Shown: positions 47,093-55,726, counted from the stretch's first letter. The stretch: 64,000 nucleotides of DNA from Gordonia sp. PDNC005 (GCF_016919385.1 NZ_CP070351.1:2480001-2544000), one strand, 5' to 3'. Numbers and translations: made by a program. The notes: generated by a model from the letters alone, not told the origin.

Positions 47093-47109
47093 AACCGCCT
47101 CGCGCCCAG

Positions 47110-47153
47110 GCGCCCGGCCGTCCCCGCATACGTGCGACTCGGACGCCGGGCGC
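47110..47153. terminator. Strong hairpin downstream of the SRPBCC gene
   Basis: Left arm GCGCCCGGCCGTCC (47110-47123) pairs with GGACGCCGGGCGC (47141-47153) with one bulged C and a 17-base loop. It separates the SRPBCC gene from the permease promoter. Confidence 0.75.
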
Positions 47154-47172
47154 TCTGCGTTAGCGGACTCAC

Positions 47173-47221
47173 ACAAGTTCATCAACATGATGGACACAAC
47201 AGTCCGTGAACTTGTACACAA
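47173..47221. promoter_or_regulatory. Inverted repeats upstream of the NCS1 permease gene, possible operator
   Basis: ACAAGTTCA (47173-47181) and TGAACTTGT (47207-47215) are perfect inverted repeats 25 bases apart. A GntR-like palindrome TTGTACACAA (47212-47221) overlaps the right arm, and GGACT/AGTCC pair inside. The site is 87 bases before the permease start. Confidence 0.5.
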
Positions 47222-47307
47222 CGGCGCATTACGCGGCGACGCCGATCGCGTCATCCTTTTGTTCACTCCCCTGGCGAACCTCGCCGGCCTCACGGAAGGA
47301 CCCCGCA

Positions 47308-48633
47308 ATGTCGAACACCGAGATGCAGAATCAGGAGGCCGCCGAACCTATCGGCAAGTGGTCCTTGTCGATGGCGTGGTGGTCGCTGTTCAGTGCCATG
47401 TTCTGGCTGTACCTGTCCGCCGCATCAGCGGCAGCCTACGGACCGAAGGCGACCGTCAGCGGTCTGGTCCTCACGATCGTCTCGTACGGCGTCGTCAACG
47501 CCTTGTTGGCGACCTACTCACTCCGGACAGGCAACACTGTCCAGTCTGTGTCGCAGCTCCTCTTCGGCAAGGTCGGCGCCACCATCGCGTCGCTCCTCAT
47601 CGCGGTCACCGCGCTCTACTACGGCGTCTTTGAAGGGTCGGTCATCGCACACACCCTTGAAGTGCAGTTCGGCGGCAACATCAAGGTGTGGTACGCAATC
47701 TGCGTCGCCTACGCAGTACCACTGGCGTTCGGCGGCGTCCGCGATTGGCTCGATCGTCTCAACGGATTCCTCCTTCCGTTCTACGTGGTCGGCCTCGTCG
47801 CCCTTGTTGTGTTCGCGACTGTCAAGCAGGGCTACCCGACCGGATGGCTCACCGCACCCGCCCTTGGGTCGTCCGTCCCCGGATGGCTCGGCTCATACGC
47901 CATCTTCATGGGCGTCTGGGTGATGATGATGTTCACGATGGACTTCGCGTCGATGGGCCGTTCGGAAGACGCAGACTTCCACCGTCGCGCTACGTTCGGC
48001 CCGCTGTTCTACGCGTGCACCTTCGGCATCAACGGCTTGATCGGCATCTACGTCGTCACGGCGTTCGGTTCCGGCGGCACCGAAGGTGGCGTCGTCGAAG
48101 CAGTGCTCGGCTCACTCGGCATCTTCGGTGTCATCTTGATCGTCATCTCACAGACCCGCATCAACACCGCGAACTACTATCTCGCGTCGAGCAACTTCGA
48201 AAACGTCGTGAAGTCCGTATTCGGCGTTGATCTGCCCCGCATCATCTGGGTCGTGATCTGTGGTGTCGCCGCCTTCTCACTGATGCTGACCGACGTCCTC
48301 AGCTACCTGCTCACCGCAATGGCCTGGCAGGCCGTCCTCATCGTCGCGTGGGCTTCAGTCGTCATCGTCCGTGTTGCACTTCGCCGGGATTGGCAGGGCG
48401 ACCTCGCCTCCGATTCCGACCCGGCGCTGCGCCCACTCGCCGCGGCGTGGTTCATCGCGTCTGTCGTCGGCGTGACACTCCACCAGCAGACGTCGTTTCC
48501 TGCCCTGTCGGCTGTCGCCCCGATCATCACGTTCGCCGTCGGCGCGGGCCTTGGCTGGCTGCTGCTGAGCTTCGACCGCACTCGGACCGCAGTCGAGGGT
48601 GCGCCGACTCCACGTCCGCTCGCCGCCGCCTGA
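47308..48633 (+). CDS. NCS1-family permease (purine/cytosine permease-like)
   Basis: A 441-residue transporter with about 12 helices. It begins after a soluble N-terminus with GKWSLSMAWWSLFSAMFWLY, then typical NCS1 segments GLVLTIVSYGVVNALLATYS and AYAVPLAFGGVRDWLDRLNG, and later FTMDFASMGRSEDADFHRRA and ISQTRINTANYYLASSNFE. NCS1 carriers import nucleobases, allantoin, hydantoins, thiamine precursors or pyridines with Na+ or H+. The substrate here is probably an N-heterocycle, inferred from the neighbouring ring-processing genes. GGAAGGA precedes the ATG at 47308. It is convergent with ubiD over a hairpin. Confidence 0.88.
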   Translation: MSNTEMQNQEAAEPIGKWSLSMAWWSLFSAMFWLYLSAASAAAYGPKATVSGLVLTIVSYGVVNALLATYSLRTGNTVQSVSQLLFGKVGATIASLLIAVTALYYGVFEGSVIAHTLEVQFGGNIKVWYAICVAYAVPLAFGGVRDWLDRLNGFLLPFYVVGLVALVVFATVKQGYPTGWLTAPALGSSVPGWLGSYAIFMGVWVMMMFTMDFASMGRSEDADFHRRATFGPLFYACTFGINGLIGIYVVTAFGSGGTEGGVVEAVLGSLGIFGVILIVISQTRINTANYYLASSNFENVVKSVFGVDLPRIIWVVICGVAAFSLMLTDVLSYLLTAMAWQAVLIVAWASVVIVRVALRRDWQGDLASDSDPALRPLAAAWFIASVVGVTLHQQTSFPALSAVAPIITFAVGAGLGWLLLSFDRTRTAVEGAPTPRPLAAA

Positions 48634-48653
48634 TCGTCCGACGATCGAACGTC

Positions 48654-48683
48654 GGCCCGGCGGCTCCTTGTGAGCGCCGGGCC
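48654..48683. terminator. Bidirectional hairpin between permease gene and ubiD
   Basis: GGCCCGGCGGCTC (48654-48666) pairs with GAGCGCCGGGCC (48672-48683) with one bulge and a 5-base loop (CTTGT). It sits between convergent genes. Confidence 0.75.
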
Positions 48684-48703
48684 GGCTCGTGCCAGTCGAC
48701 CGT

Positions 48704-50197
48704 TCAGTCGCCGCCGAAGCCGTAGTCGGTCCACCGACGCAGGACCGCATCTTGGACCTCGCGCGGGAACGACGTCGTGAACTGAGCAGGCACTCCGTGT
48801 GTCACACCCGTGGCCAGTTGCTCGGGCTGGAGCAGACTCATCACCGACTTACCGCCTCGACCGGCGGCCACATCGTCGCCGGTGAGGTACGGAACGAGAG
48901 GGATGCCTGGGGCGTCGTCGAACACATACTCGCTGCCCGGTCGATACCGGGTGGCAAACGCCCACGTGAGCGCGGCGCTGTCGGTGATATCGATATCGTC
49001 GCCGACGAGGAGCACCTTCGGCACCAGCCAGCCGACATGCGACGCGAACAGGATATCGGCGATCTGTCGGACAAGGTCGGCTTCGGTGATGGGGTGTGCA
49101 GCGAATTCGTGCAACCGCACCGACACTGCGAGATGGCAGACCGCGGCCTCGAACGGGCACCATGCCAGGTCGACGGGCAGTCCCGCACCGCGCAGCAGAT
49201 TGACAGCAGAAGCCGCGATCATCGTCCCCCAGATCGTGTGATTCTCCTCAGGCGGCATCCCAGCGACGCAGAACGGCAGAATCGGCCGCTCCCGATGGGT
49301 GATCGTCTCCACATGGAACAGCGGCTTCGGTGAACCCTCGTCGAACTGGTAGCCGTGATATTCGCCCATCGGTCCTTCCATCCCGGTCTGCTCGGGATCG
49401 ATCCACCCTTCAACGACGATCTCAGCGGTCGCCGGAACCATGAGCCCCGCATGCAGTTCACTCGGCACTACCTCGACACCCGTACCGACGAGTGCACCGA
49501 CGTATCCGTCCTCGCTCACGTTCTCCGGAAGGGGCATGCCCGCCGCGGCGATCGCGGCGGGCGGAGCCCCGAGGACGAACGCCCACGGAGTGCGCTCTCC
49601 GCGCGACTTCCACTGTTCGTGGATCATGCCGATGTGCTGCATCGGCATGGCGGGGCCGACGAGCGTCCGAGAATCCTGGACCATCAACCTGCTGATCGAC
49701 CAGCTGGTCCACTCGCCGTCGGGCGTCCGCACCACGTGCATGCCGTATGTGCCGAAGTACCGGCCGCCGTCCTGCATGTGCAGCAGCGGGCTGCCGAAAC
49801 GCTCGAGGTCGACGTCGTCACCGGTCAGGACCACGTCCTTCACGGGGCCGGTCGCCACCTCGTGCGGCGGGATCGGTCCGGCGGACATCGCCTCCACCAG
49901 TCGTTCGACGATGTCGCGGGCGGTCGCCGACCTGTCCAGCCCCACGTGCGCGGCGATGCGGCCGAATCCGCTGCCGACCGATGACATGCCCGCGGGTGCA
50001 CCGAGCAGGCGGTACCCCGGCGCGGCTCCGACGACCGACTCGAACAGCGGCGCGGGACCGCTCGTCTCGTACACGCGGCGGGTGATCGCGGCGGCTTCGA
50101 GGTCGCTGTCGACGGGCGTCCCGATCGCGACGGCGTCACCGATCGCCAGGAGTTCGTCGACGAAGTCTCGGAAGTTGAGTGACCCGCCTCGTTGCAT
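48704..50197 (-). CDS. ubiD: UbiD-family prenyl-FMN-dependent (de)carboxylase
   Basis: A 497-residue UbiD-type enzyme. Such proteins decarboxylate, or in reverse carboxylate, aromatic, heteroaromatic or alpha,beta-unsaturated acids using prenylated FMN. Segments in order are FRDFVDELLAIGDAVAIGTP, SWSISRLMVQDSRTLVGP with the conserved Arg, GPMGEYHGYQFDEGS with a conserved Glu, RPILPFCVAGMPPEENHT and the C-terminal DAVLRRWTDYGFGGD. The substrate is unknown; group members act on 4-hydroxybenzoate, vanillate, pyrrole-2- or indole-3-carboxylate. ATG at 50197 has AGAAGGAG upstream. It follows ubiX by 14 bases. Confidence 0.92.
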   Translation of the reverse strand: MQRGGSLNFRDFVDELLAIGDAVAIGTPVDSDLEAAAITRRVYETSGPAPLFESVVGAAPGYRLLGAPAGMSSVGSGFGRIAAHVGLDRSATARDIVERLVEAMSAGPIPPHEVATGPVKDVVLTGDDVDLERFGSPLLHMQDGGRYFGTYGMHVVRTPDGEWTSWSISRLMVQDSRTLVGPAMPMQHIGMIHEQWKSRGERTPWAFVLGAPPAAIAAAGMPLPENVSEDGYVGALVGTGVEVVPSELHAGLMVPATAEIVVEGWIDPEQTGMEGPMGEYHGYQFDEGSPKPLFHVETITHRERPILPFCVAGMPPEENHTIWGTMIAASAVNLLRGAGLPVDLAWCPFEAAVCHLAVSVRLHEFAAHPITEADLVRQIADILFASHVGWLVPKVLLVGDDIDITDSAALTWAFATRYRPGSEYVFDDAPGIPLVPYLTGDDVAAGRGGKSVMSLLQPEQLATGVTHGVPAQFTTSFPREVQDAVLRRWTDYGFGGD

Positions 50198-50211
50198 TGG
50201 GTCTCCTTCTC

Positions 50212-50802
50212 TCATGCGAGGGTCCGGTCGGCAGTCTCGCGCGAGGCCATGCCCGTCCACCGACGCGCTCCGGTCCAGTCGAGTCGGAGCTGGTCGAGGA
50301 TGCGCGCGACGAGGTGGTCGACGAGGTCGGCCACGGTGTGCGGGTCGTTGTAGAACGCCGGGACGGGCGGGAACACGGTGGCACCCGCCTTGGTCACCTC
50401 GAGCATGTTCTCGAGGTGGATCGTCGACAGCGGCGTCTCGCGGGCGACGAGGATCAGCGGCCTGCGTTCCTTGAGCGTCACATCGGCGGCCCGGCTGATC
50501 AGGGACTCCCCGAACCCGATCCGGACCGCGGCCAGGGTCTTCATGCTGCACGGCACGATGACCATGCCGTCGACCGGAAACGATCCGCTGGATATCGCGG
50601 CGCCCTGGTCGTCCGGCTTGTAGACGTGAGCTGCCAGCGCGGACAGTTCGGCGACCGACATCCCCGTCTCGTCGGTGAGCGTCGCACGCGCCCACCGGCT
50701 GACTACCAGATGCACCTCGACGTCCATCTCGCCGAGCACCTGCAGTAGCCGGACGGCGATCGGCGCACCCGTCGCTCCCGTCACTCCGACGACAATCCTC
50801 AT
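50212..50802 (-). CDS. ubiX: UbiX-family flavin prenyltransferase
   Basis: A 196-residue flavin prenyltransferase that joins dimethylallyl phosphate to FMN and so supplies the UbiD cofactor. It has RIVVGVTGATGAPIAVRLLQ, GMVIVPCSMKTLAAVRIGFG and LILVARETPLSTIHLENML. It is the first gene of the ubiX-ubiD operon. GGGAGGA sits five bases before the ATG. The promoter is shared with the divergent MarR gene and holds two repeated operator-like sites, so ligand-responsive control by that regulator is likely. Confidence 0.94.
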   Translation of the reverse strand: MRIVVGVTGATGAPIAVRLLQVLGEMDVEVHLVVSRWARATLTDETGMSVAELSALAAHVYKPDDQGAAISSGSFPVDGMVIVPCSMKTLAAVRIGFGESLISRAADVTLKERRPLILVARETPLSTIHLENMLEVTKAGATVFPPVPAFYNDPHTVADLVDHLVARILDQLRLDWTGARRWTGMASRETADRTLA

Positions 50803-50820
50803 GTCATCCTCCCAGCATAT

Positions 50821-50857
50821 AGTTTGCGTACGTCCTACTTAGTTCGTGTACGTACTA
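50821..50857. promoter_or_regulatory. Two 17-bp direct repeats, probable MarR operator of ubiXD
   Basis: AGTTTGCGTACGTCCTA (50821-50837) and AGTTCGTGTACGTACTA (50841-50857) match at 13 of 17 positions and are 20 bases apart, about two helical turns. The second copy is an imperfect 16-bp palindrome. They lie between ubiX and the divergent MarR gene. Confidence 0.65.
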
Positions 50858-50870
50858 TACACTCGGCCGA

Positions 50871-51314
50871 GTGACCTCTCGTCCCCGCTCCGATGTACTC
50901 GACGGCATCGCGCCTCTCGCCCGACGCCTGCATCAACGTCACACCCGCCTGTGGCGCGATGCTGTCGGCTCCGACCTCACCGGGCCCCAGTACACGGTTC
51001 TCGCGCTCCTCGCCGGAACCGACGAGCTCGATCACGCGAGTCTCGGTCAGGCCGCCCACCTCGATAAATCGACTCTCACTCCGCTCTTGAACCGACTCGG
51101 CACACGCGGCCTGATCACCGAACGGCGCGACGAGTCGGACCGTCGACGCCGATTGATCGCGATCAGCGAAGCCGGACGCGACGAACTGACGAGTGCGACC
51201 CCGGCCGCCGTCGCCGCGGGCGACGAACTCGTCGAACGTCTCACCGCGGACGAGCGGGCGCAGCTCTCAGCCCTCCTCCGCCGCGCGTTGGGATCGAGCG
51301 AGGACGACCGGTGA
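50871..51314 (+). CDS. MarR-family regulator divergent from ubiXD
   Basis: A 147-residue MarR protein starting at GTG. It shows the long first helix LDGIAPLARRLHQRHTRLWR, TGPQYTVLALLAG, the helix-turn-helix LGQAAHLDKSTLTPLLNRLG and the wing LITERRDESDRRRRLIAISE. No SD is seen and the start is 13 bases after the second repeat, so the mRNA may be leaderless. It most likely represses ubiXD and itself until an aromatic acid or similar ligand binds. Confidence 0.92.
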   Translation: MTSRPRSDVLDGIAPLARRLHQRHTRLWRDAVGSDLTGPQYTVLALLAGTDELDHASLGQAAHLDKSTLTPLLNRLGTRGLITERRDESDRRRRLIAISEAGRDELTSATPAAVAAGDELVERLTADERAQLSALLRRALGSSEDDR

Positions 51315-51420
51315 CGAGTTCGGCGATTTACACGACTTCGGTCACGACGAGATCCCGTGGTGGTTCTGATTTGACGCTCCCTCCCGAGCACGCCGACAAC
51401 CGAGCCGTTCACCGGAAGGG

Positions 51421-52557
51421 TCAGTAGTGACCGGTCATCTGGAAGGCGAGCCACAGTTCCGCACGAACGGTCGGGTCGTCGAGCTCGCGGTGAATCGTCT
51501 CCTCGATCCGGTTGATCCGGTAGCGCAGAGTGTGTCGATGGATGCCGAGTTGCTTGGCCGACGCGTCGGCCTGGCCGTTGTTCGAGAGGTACGCGACGAG
51601 TGTCTTCACGAAATCGACCCGCGACCCCTCCCCCAGTGCGACGATCGGCGCGATCGCCGACTGCGACCAGGCGACGACGTCGTCACCGGTCAGATGTCGC
51701 AGTAGGCCCGCCTCCACCACATCTCGAGCCACCACCAGATGCCGGGTTCGGCCGGACGACGCGTGGAACACGTCCTGCACGCGCTCCCACGCTCCGGGCA
51801 AGTCGGCGAGCGGAACCACCTCGCTCGCGGAACCGCGGCAATGGGGAACTCGACGTAGGACCGCCTCCAACGTGCGCAGATCGCCCTCGGCGGTCGGCAG
51901 TACGACGCCGACCCGCCCGACGGTCAGCTCCGCGCACAGCGTGTCGATGCGCCGCAGCGCACGATCAGACTCTGCGGCCTCGAGGAGATCCGCCGCATGT
52001 TCGGGAAGGGTCACGAGCATTGCGGCGCGCACGTCCCCGTCGGGGACGGTGACACCGAGGACCTCGGCCGTTGATCTCGCCAACTGATCATGGCCCGCCA
52101 ACAGGAGATTCAGCACGGCGAGTCGGCTGCTCCGCGCCACCTGATGCAGGGCGTCGGTGCGACGGATGTCCTCGGCGAGCAGGTGAGTCGCGGTCTCGAC
52201 TAGCAGACTCTCGTCCGGCGTCAACGCAGTCGCACGCCCCACCGCGAGATGCCCCCTCACCTTCCCCGACACGATCACCGATCGGATCGACACCGACTCG
52301 ACCGGGAGCGAGATCGCGACGGCCGTCGGTCCACCCGGACCACGGTCGGGCATCTCGGCGAGGACCCGTGCGAGGTAGGCGCGCGCACTCTCGGGAACCG
52401 CGGCACGTGGGGACCCGTCGGCGTCGATCAACAGAAGCCAGCCCCCGAGTGCGGCGGCGAGCCGTTCGGCGATCGATCGGGCTCCTGCCGAGTTGACGGC
52501 GGACCGCACCAGGTCGCGCTGCACACGCGCGAATGCTCCCGGTGTCGTCTCGACCAT
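51421..52557 (-). CDS. PucR-type transcriptional regulator
   Basis: A 378-residue regulator with the C-terminal PucR helix-turn-helix: VDFVKTLVAYLSNNGQADAS, then AKQLGIHRHTLRYRINRIEE. The N-terminal 280 residues form a sensory part with a GGDEF-like middle section typical of the family (GWLLLIDADGSPRAA, VARSSRLAVLNLLLAGHDQL). PucR relatives activate purine and other N-heterocycle catabolism genes. It is divergent from pxpB1 with 133 bases between the starts, so it is the most likely regulator of that pair. The ATG start at 52557 has no clear SD. Confidence 0.88.
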   Translation of the reverse strand: MVETTPGAFARVQRDLVRSAVNSAGARSIAERLAAALGGWLLLIDADGSPRAAVPESARAYLARVLAEMPDRGPGGPTAVAISLPVESVSIRSVIVSGKVRGHLAVGRATALTPDESLLVETATHLLAEDIRRTDALHQVARSSRLAVLNLLLAGHDQLARSTAEVLGVTVPDGDVRAAMLVTLPEHAADLLEAAESDRALRRIDTLCAELTVGRVGVVLPTAEGDLRTLEAVLRRVPHCRGSASEVVPLADLPGAWERVQDVFHASSGRTRHLVVARDVVEAGLLRHLTGDDVVAWSQSAIAPIVALGEGSRVDFVKTLVAYLSNNGQADASAKQLGIHRHTLRYRINRIEETIHRELDDPTVRAELWLAFQMTGHY

Positions 52558-52624
52558 TTCACTACTCCCGACTCGGGTGGGGACACATACTTGGCATGAT
52601 CAATATACGCAGCGGGCAACGCCG

Positions 52625-52633
52625 ACGTACTAT
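52625..52633. promoter_or_regulatory. 9-mer shared with the MarR operator of ubiXD
   Basis: ACGTACTAT here, in the pxpB1 promoter region, is identical to 50850-50858 in the ubiX/MarR promoter. It may be a shared operator half or a shared -10 element. Confidence 0.35.
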
Positions 52634-52690
52634 GAAGTGACACCGTCGCACTCGGCTCGGTGCCATACTCGTTGATTAACGTGGAGAGAA

Positions 52691-53668
52691 GTGCCCACCA
52701 ATCCCGCGATTCTGAGCGGACTGCAACCGTCCCCGCAGAGACCGGCCGTCGCGATACGCCAGGCGGGCGACCGGCAACTGCTCGTCGAATACGGTCCGAT
52801 GAAGGCCGATCTGCACCTGAACTTCCGCGTTCAGGCACTCTGGCAGATACTGAAGGACTCCCCTATTGACGGCGTCGTCGACTCGGCCCCCGGCTTCCGA
52901 TCGCTGCTGATCACATTCGACCCGGCGCGCACGTCCAGATCCCGGGTGATCGCCGAGATCGCGGCCCGCGAGCAGTCGGCGCCGGACATCATCCACCTGA
53001 CCCTTCCGAGCCGAGAAGTGTTACTGCCCATTGCTTTTGATGATTCGCGCACCCGTGAGGCCGTCTCCCGGTACCGGGCCGACACACGCGACGACGCCCC
53101 CAACGTGTCCGATGGCGACAACATCGACTACATCGTCCGATACAACGGCTTCGACGACCGTGAAGAATTCATCTCGACATTTCTCGGAACAACCTGGTGG
53201 AACGGCCTGATGGGCTACTTTCCCGGCCTTCCGTCATTGTTCTCAATGGACCCTCGAACACAATTGACAGTGCCGAAATACAATCCGGCAAGAATGTGGA
53301 CTCCGGAAGGATCAGTCGCCCTCGGAGGTCCCTGCGTCGTTTTGTACCCGATGGAGGCTCCAGGCAGTTATCAACTGTTCGGAAGATCCATTCCGATGCG
53401 CGCCACATTCGATTCGCCCAGAGCGGGAGAAAGCGCCGAAGAGCGTAATCTGTTGCGCGTCGGCGACCGCGTGCGATTCCGCCGGGTCACCGAGGAGGAA
53501 CTGATCGAATTACGACTCGAAGTGTTCGAGAATCGCTATCGGTACGACATCGTCGACTCGGAATTCGCCGTCGCCGAATATGCCGCCGACGTGAATCGGC
53601 ATCGGAGCGAAACCGAGACCGTGGCCCGTCGACGGGCCGACGCCGCAGCACTCGTGGAGGTGCCGTGA
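52691..53668 (+). CDS. pxpB: PxpB/KipI-family (AHS1) protein, first copy
   Basis: A 325-residue protein of the PxpB/KipI group, also seen as the AHS1 half of urea carboxylase carboxyltransferase. Segments include AGDRQLLVEYGPMKADLHLN, MGYFPGLPSLFSMDPRTQLT, TPEGSVALGGPCVVLYPMEA and PGSYQLFGRSIPMRATF. Canonical PxpB has a tPR motif where this has VPKYNP, so it belongs to a divergent branch. Base composition is visibly lower in GC in its middle third. GTG start with GGAGAGAA upstream. It is coupled to pxpC by a GTGA overlap. With PxpC it may act in ATP-dependent lactam opening or biotin-linked carboxyl transfer. Confidence 0.85.
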   Translation: MPTNPAILSGLQPSPQRPAVAIRQAGDRQLLVEYGPMKADLHLNFRVQALWQILKDSPIDGVVDSAPGFRSLLITFDPARTSRSRVIAEIAAREQSAPDIIHLTLPSREVLLPIAFDDSRTREAVSRYRADTRDDAPNVSDGDNIDYIVRYNGFDDREEFISTFLGTTWWNGLMGYFPGLPSLFSMDPRTQLTVPKYNPARMWTPEGSVALGGPCVVLYPMEAPGSYQLFGRSIPMRATFDSPRAGESAEERNLLRVGDRVRFRRVTEEELIELRLEVFENRYRYDIVDSEFAVAEYAADVNRHRSETETVARRRADAAALVEVP

Positions 53669-54663
53669 ACACCGTCCCCGTGTTCGAGGTCCTCGCTCCC
53701 GGACTCGAGACCACCGTCCAGTCGTATCCAGGCAGAGTCGGCCTGACCGCACTCGGCTACTCGCCGGGCGGGCCGATGGACTCGCGATCGTTCCGAACGG
53801 CGAACGGCCTCGTCGGCAATCCACTGTCGGCCGCAGCTCTCGAGATCCCGAAGATCGCGATCACCATCGTCGCCCTTCACGACACCCAGATCGCGGTGTG
53901 CGCACCTGACGGCGTCACCGTCCACATCGACGACCGACCGGCCCCGACGTGGCAGACGCTCGACGTGAAGGCCGGCAACCAGGCTCGGGTCGGCGGATCT
54001 GTGGCTGCCGGATATCGCGCCTACCTCGCGGTCCGCGGCGGAATCGATGTCCCGGCCGTCTACGGATCGACGGCAACGTCGCTGATTGCGGGCATCGGCG
54101 GTATCGAGGGACGTGCATTGCTGCGCGGCGACGTGCTGTCGGCGCCGAACGTGCGGCCAGTCGCCCGCCGGAGCGTTCCCGAGTCCATCCGACCGCGCTT
54201 CACCACCGAGTGGGAGATCGAGATCATCCCCGGCCCGCATTGTCACCCGGATTTCCTCACCGCCTCCGACTGGTCCGACCTCCTCGACACCGGCTGGCGC
54301 GTCGACCTCAACTCCGACCGTGTCGCGACTCGCGTGCAACCGCACAGGTTCGCGTGGACGGCCGGACTGTCGAACGACCCCGCGGCCGGAGGCCATCCGT
54401 CCAACGTCCTCGACCAGGCGTACCCGGAGGGGGCCGTCATCGCGACCGGTGATGTGCTGACGATCTCCGGTCCCGAGGCCAACACCTCGGGCGGTTTCGC
54501 CGTCGTCGCCACCGTCGCACGATGCGCACGATGGAAACTCGGACAGATCCGGCCCGGCCGCGATGTCATACGTTTTCGGGAGATCTCGCACGCCGAGGCC
54601 CTCGCGCTCGACGAACGCCTCGAGTTCACCGTCGACCCGCGGCGCGCGACTCCCGTCCGCTGA
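53665..54663 (+). CDS. pxpC: PxpC/KipA-family (AHS2) protein, first copy
   Basis: A 332-residue protein of the PxpC/KipA family, the AHS2 half of biotin-dependent carboxyltransferases. Recognisable parts are FEVLAPGLETTVQSYPGRVG, YSPGGPMDSRSFRTANGLVG, AAGYRAYLAVRGGIDVPAVY and the C-terminal GDVLTISGPEANTSGGFAVV. It pairs with PxpB from the gene just upstream. There is no adjacent PxpA, BC or BCCP gene on this strand, so the pair may borrow them from the convergent operon at 54752-58950. It ends at a hairpin. Confidence 0.86.
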   Translation: MNTVPVFEVLAPGLETTVQSYPGRVGLTALGYSPGGPMDSRSFRTANGLVGNPLSAAALEIPKIAITIVALHDTQIAVCAPDGVTVHIDDRPAPTWQTLDVKAGNQARVGGSVAAGYRAYLAVRGGIDVPAVYGSTATSLIAGIGGIEGRALLRGDVLSAPNVRPVARRSVPESIRPRFTTEWEIEIIPGPHCHPDFLTASDWSDLLDTGWRVDLNSDRVATRVQPHRFAWTAGLSNDPAAGGHPSNVLDQAYPEGAVIATGDVLTISGPEANTSGGFAVVATVARCARWKLGQIRPGRDVIRFREISHAEALALDERLEFTVDPRRATPVR

Positions 54664-54685
54664 CTGCACGCCAGACCAACGACCG

Positions 54686-54732
54686 CGCTCGCTCGCCCCG
54701 TTCCCCTTCGACGGGGCTGGGACGAGCGAGCG
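54686..54732. terminator. Hairpin between the two convergent pxpC genes
   Basis: CGCTCGCTCGCCCC (54686-54699) pairs with GGGACGAGCGAGCG (54719-54732) with one mismatch; inner CCCCGT/ACGGGG segments can extend the stem. The GAGCGAGCG core resembles the repeat at 4561-4643. Confidence 0.7.
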
Positions 54733-54751
54733 TGACGAGGGGGTCAGACCG

Positions 54752-55726
54752 TCAGGCGAGGCCTTCGGCGAGTGCGGCGAGACGAGCGCCCCGGTCGCGG
54801 CGGGCCTGCACGGCCTCGTCCAACGTCACCGTCGTCAGCGTGGTGACCGTCGCCGGAGCGGACTGCCCGACGATGTCCATATCGGTGCTGATGACAGTGC
54901 CGACCATCGCGTAGCCTCCGCCCGACACCGCGTCGCGGTGCAGGATGATCGGCTCGGAACCGGACGGGACCTGGATGGATCCGATCGGATACCCCGCGTC
55001 CACGATGTTCGACGGGTCCGATCCCGCACCGAACGGCTGGGTGCGGGGGACGAAGTCGAGCTGTGCACCCGCGTATCGGAAGCCTGTGCGATCGGCGACC
55101 GGGGTCAATTGCCACGGGGTGCCGAGCAGCGTCGACAGGCCCGACTCGGACAGGCGGTAGTCGTACAGGCCGAGGACGATCCTCAGCTCGACCTCCCGCG
55201 CCAGCACCGGGCGGTCGGCATCGTCGATGCGCCGAGCGACGAACCGCGTCGCCGCCCCGATCGGCACCACGTCACCCTTGGCGAGGGCGCGACCACCGAA
55301 ACCACCGAGTGCGCCGAGCGTGTACGTCGACCGCGAACCGAGGACCTCGGGGACGTCGAAACCACCCGCGACCGCAACATACAACCGTGCGCCGGCCTCG
55401 ATGAAGCCGAACGACAAGACGTCGCCGTCCGCCACCTCGAGCGATTCCCACTGGTCGCGTTCCTCGCCGTTGATCAAGACCTTCGCGCGGCCGCCCGTGA
55501 CGGCCACCGCACCGCGGCCGCGGAACGCCAGCTTCGGGCCCATGTAGGGGGCCTCGAGGACGGCCGCGCCCGCTGGATTGCCGACAAGGAGGTTCGCAAG
55601 GACGGCGGACGACTGGTCGAGCGCGCCCGACGGCGGGATGCCGACGTTGTACGCGCCGCTGCGTCCGCGGTCCTGAATTGTCGTCGCGAGGCCGGGTTCG
55701 ACGACCTCGACAGCTGCGTCAGTCAT
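54752..55726 (-). CDS. pxpC: PxpC/KipA-family (AHS2) biotin-dependent carboxyltransferase-type protein, second copy
   Basis: A 324-residue PxpC homologue: VEVVEPGLATTIQDRGRSGA, YNVGIPPSGALDQSSAVLAN, EAGARLYVAVAGGFDVPEVL and the C-terminal PSGSEPIILHRDAVSGGGYA. It is closer to the canonical family than the copy at 53665. The gene overlaps pxpB2 by 8 bases and is the last of the long operon that begins upstream of the diiron monooxygenase genes. Together with PxpB2, BCCP and biotin carboxylase it resembles a urea-carboxylase-like enzyme split into subunits. Confidence 0.88.
   Translation of the reverse strand: MTDAAVEVVEPGLATTIQDRGRSGAYNVGIPPSGALDQSSAVLANLLVGNPAGAAVLEAPYMGPKLAFRGRGAVAVTGGRAKVLINGEERDQWESLEVADGDVLSFGFIEAGARLYVAVAGGFDVPEVLGSRSTYTLGALGGFGGRALAKGDVVPIGAATRFVARRIDDADRPVLAREVELRIVLGLYDYRLSESGLSTLLGTPWQLTPVADRTGFRYAGAQLDFVPRTQPFGAGSDPSNIVDAGYPIGSIQVPSGSEPIILHRDAVSGGGYAMVGTVISTDMDIVGQSAPATVTTLTTVTLDEAVQARRDRGARLAALAEGLA

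Noticed and set aside
53536..54669. 377-codon minus-strand frame over pxpC1
   Set aside because: Antisense to pxpC1, which overlaps pxpB1 as GTGA and has clear PxpC motifs.
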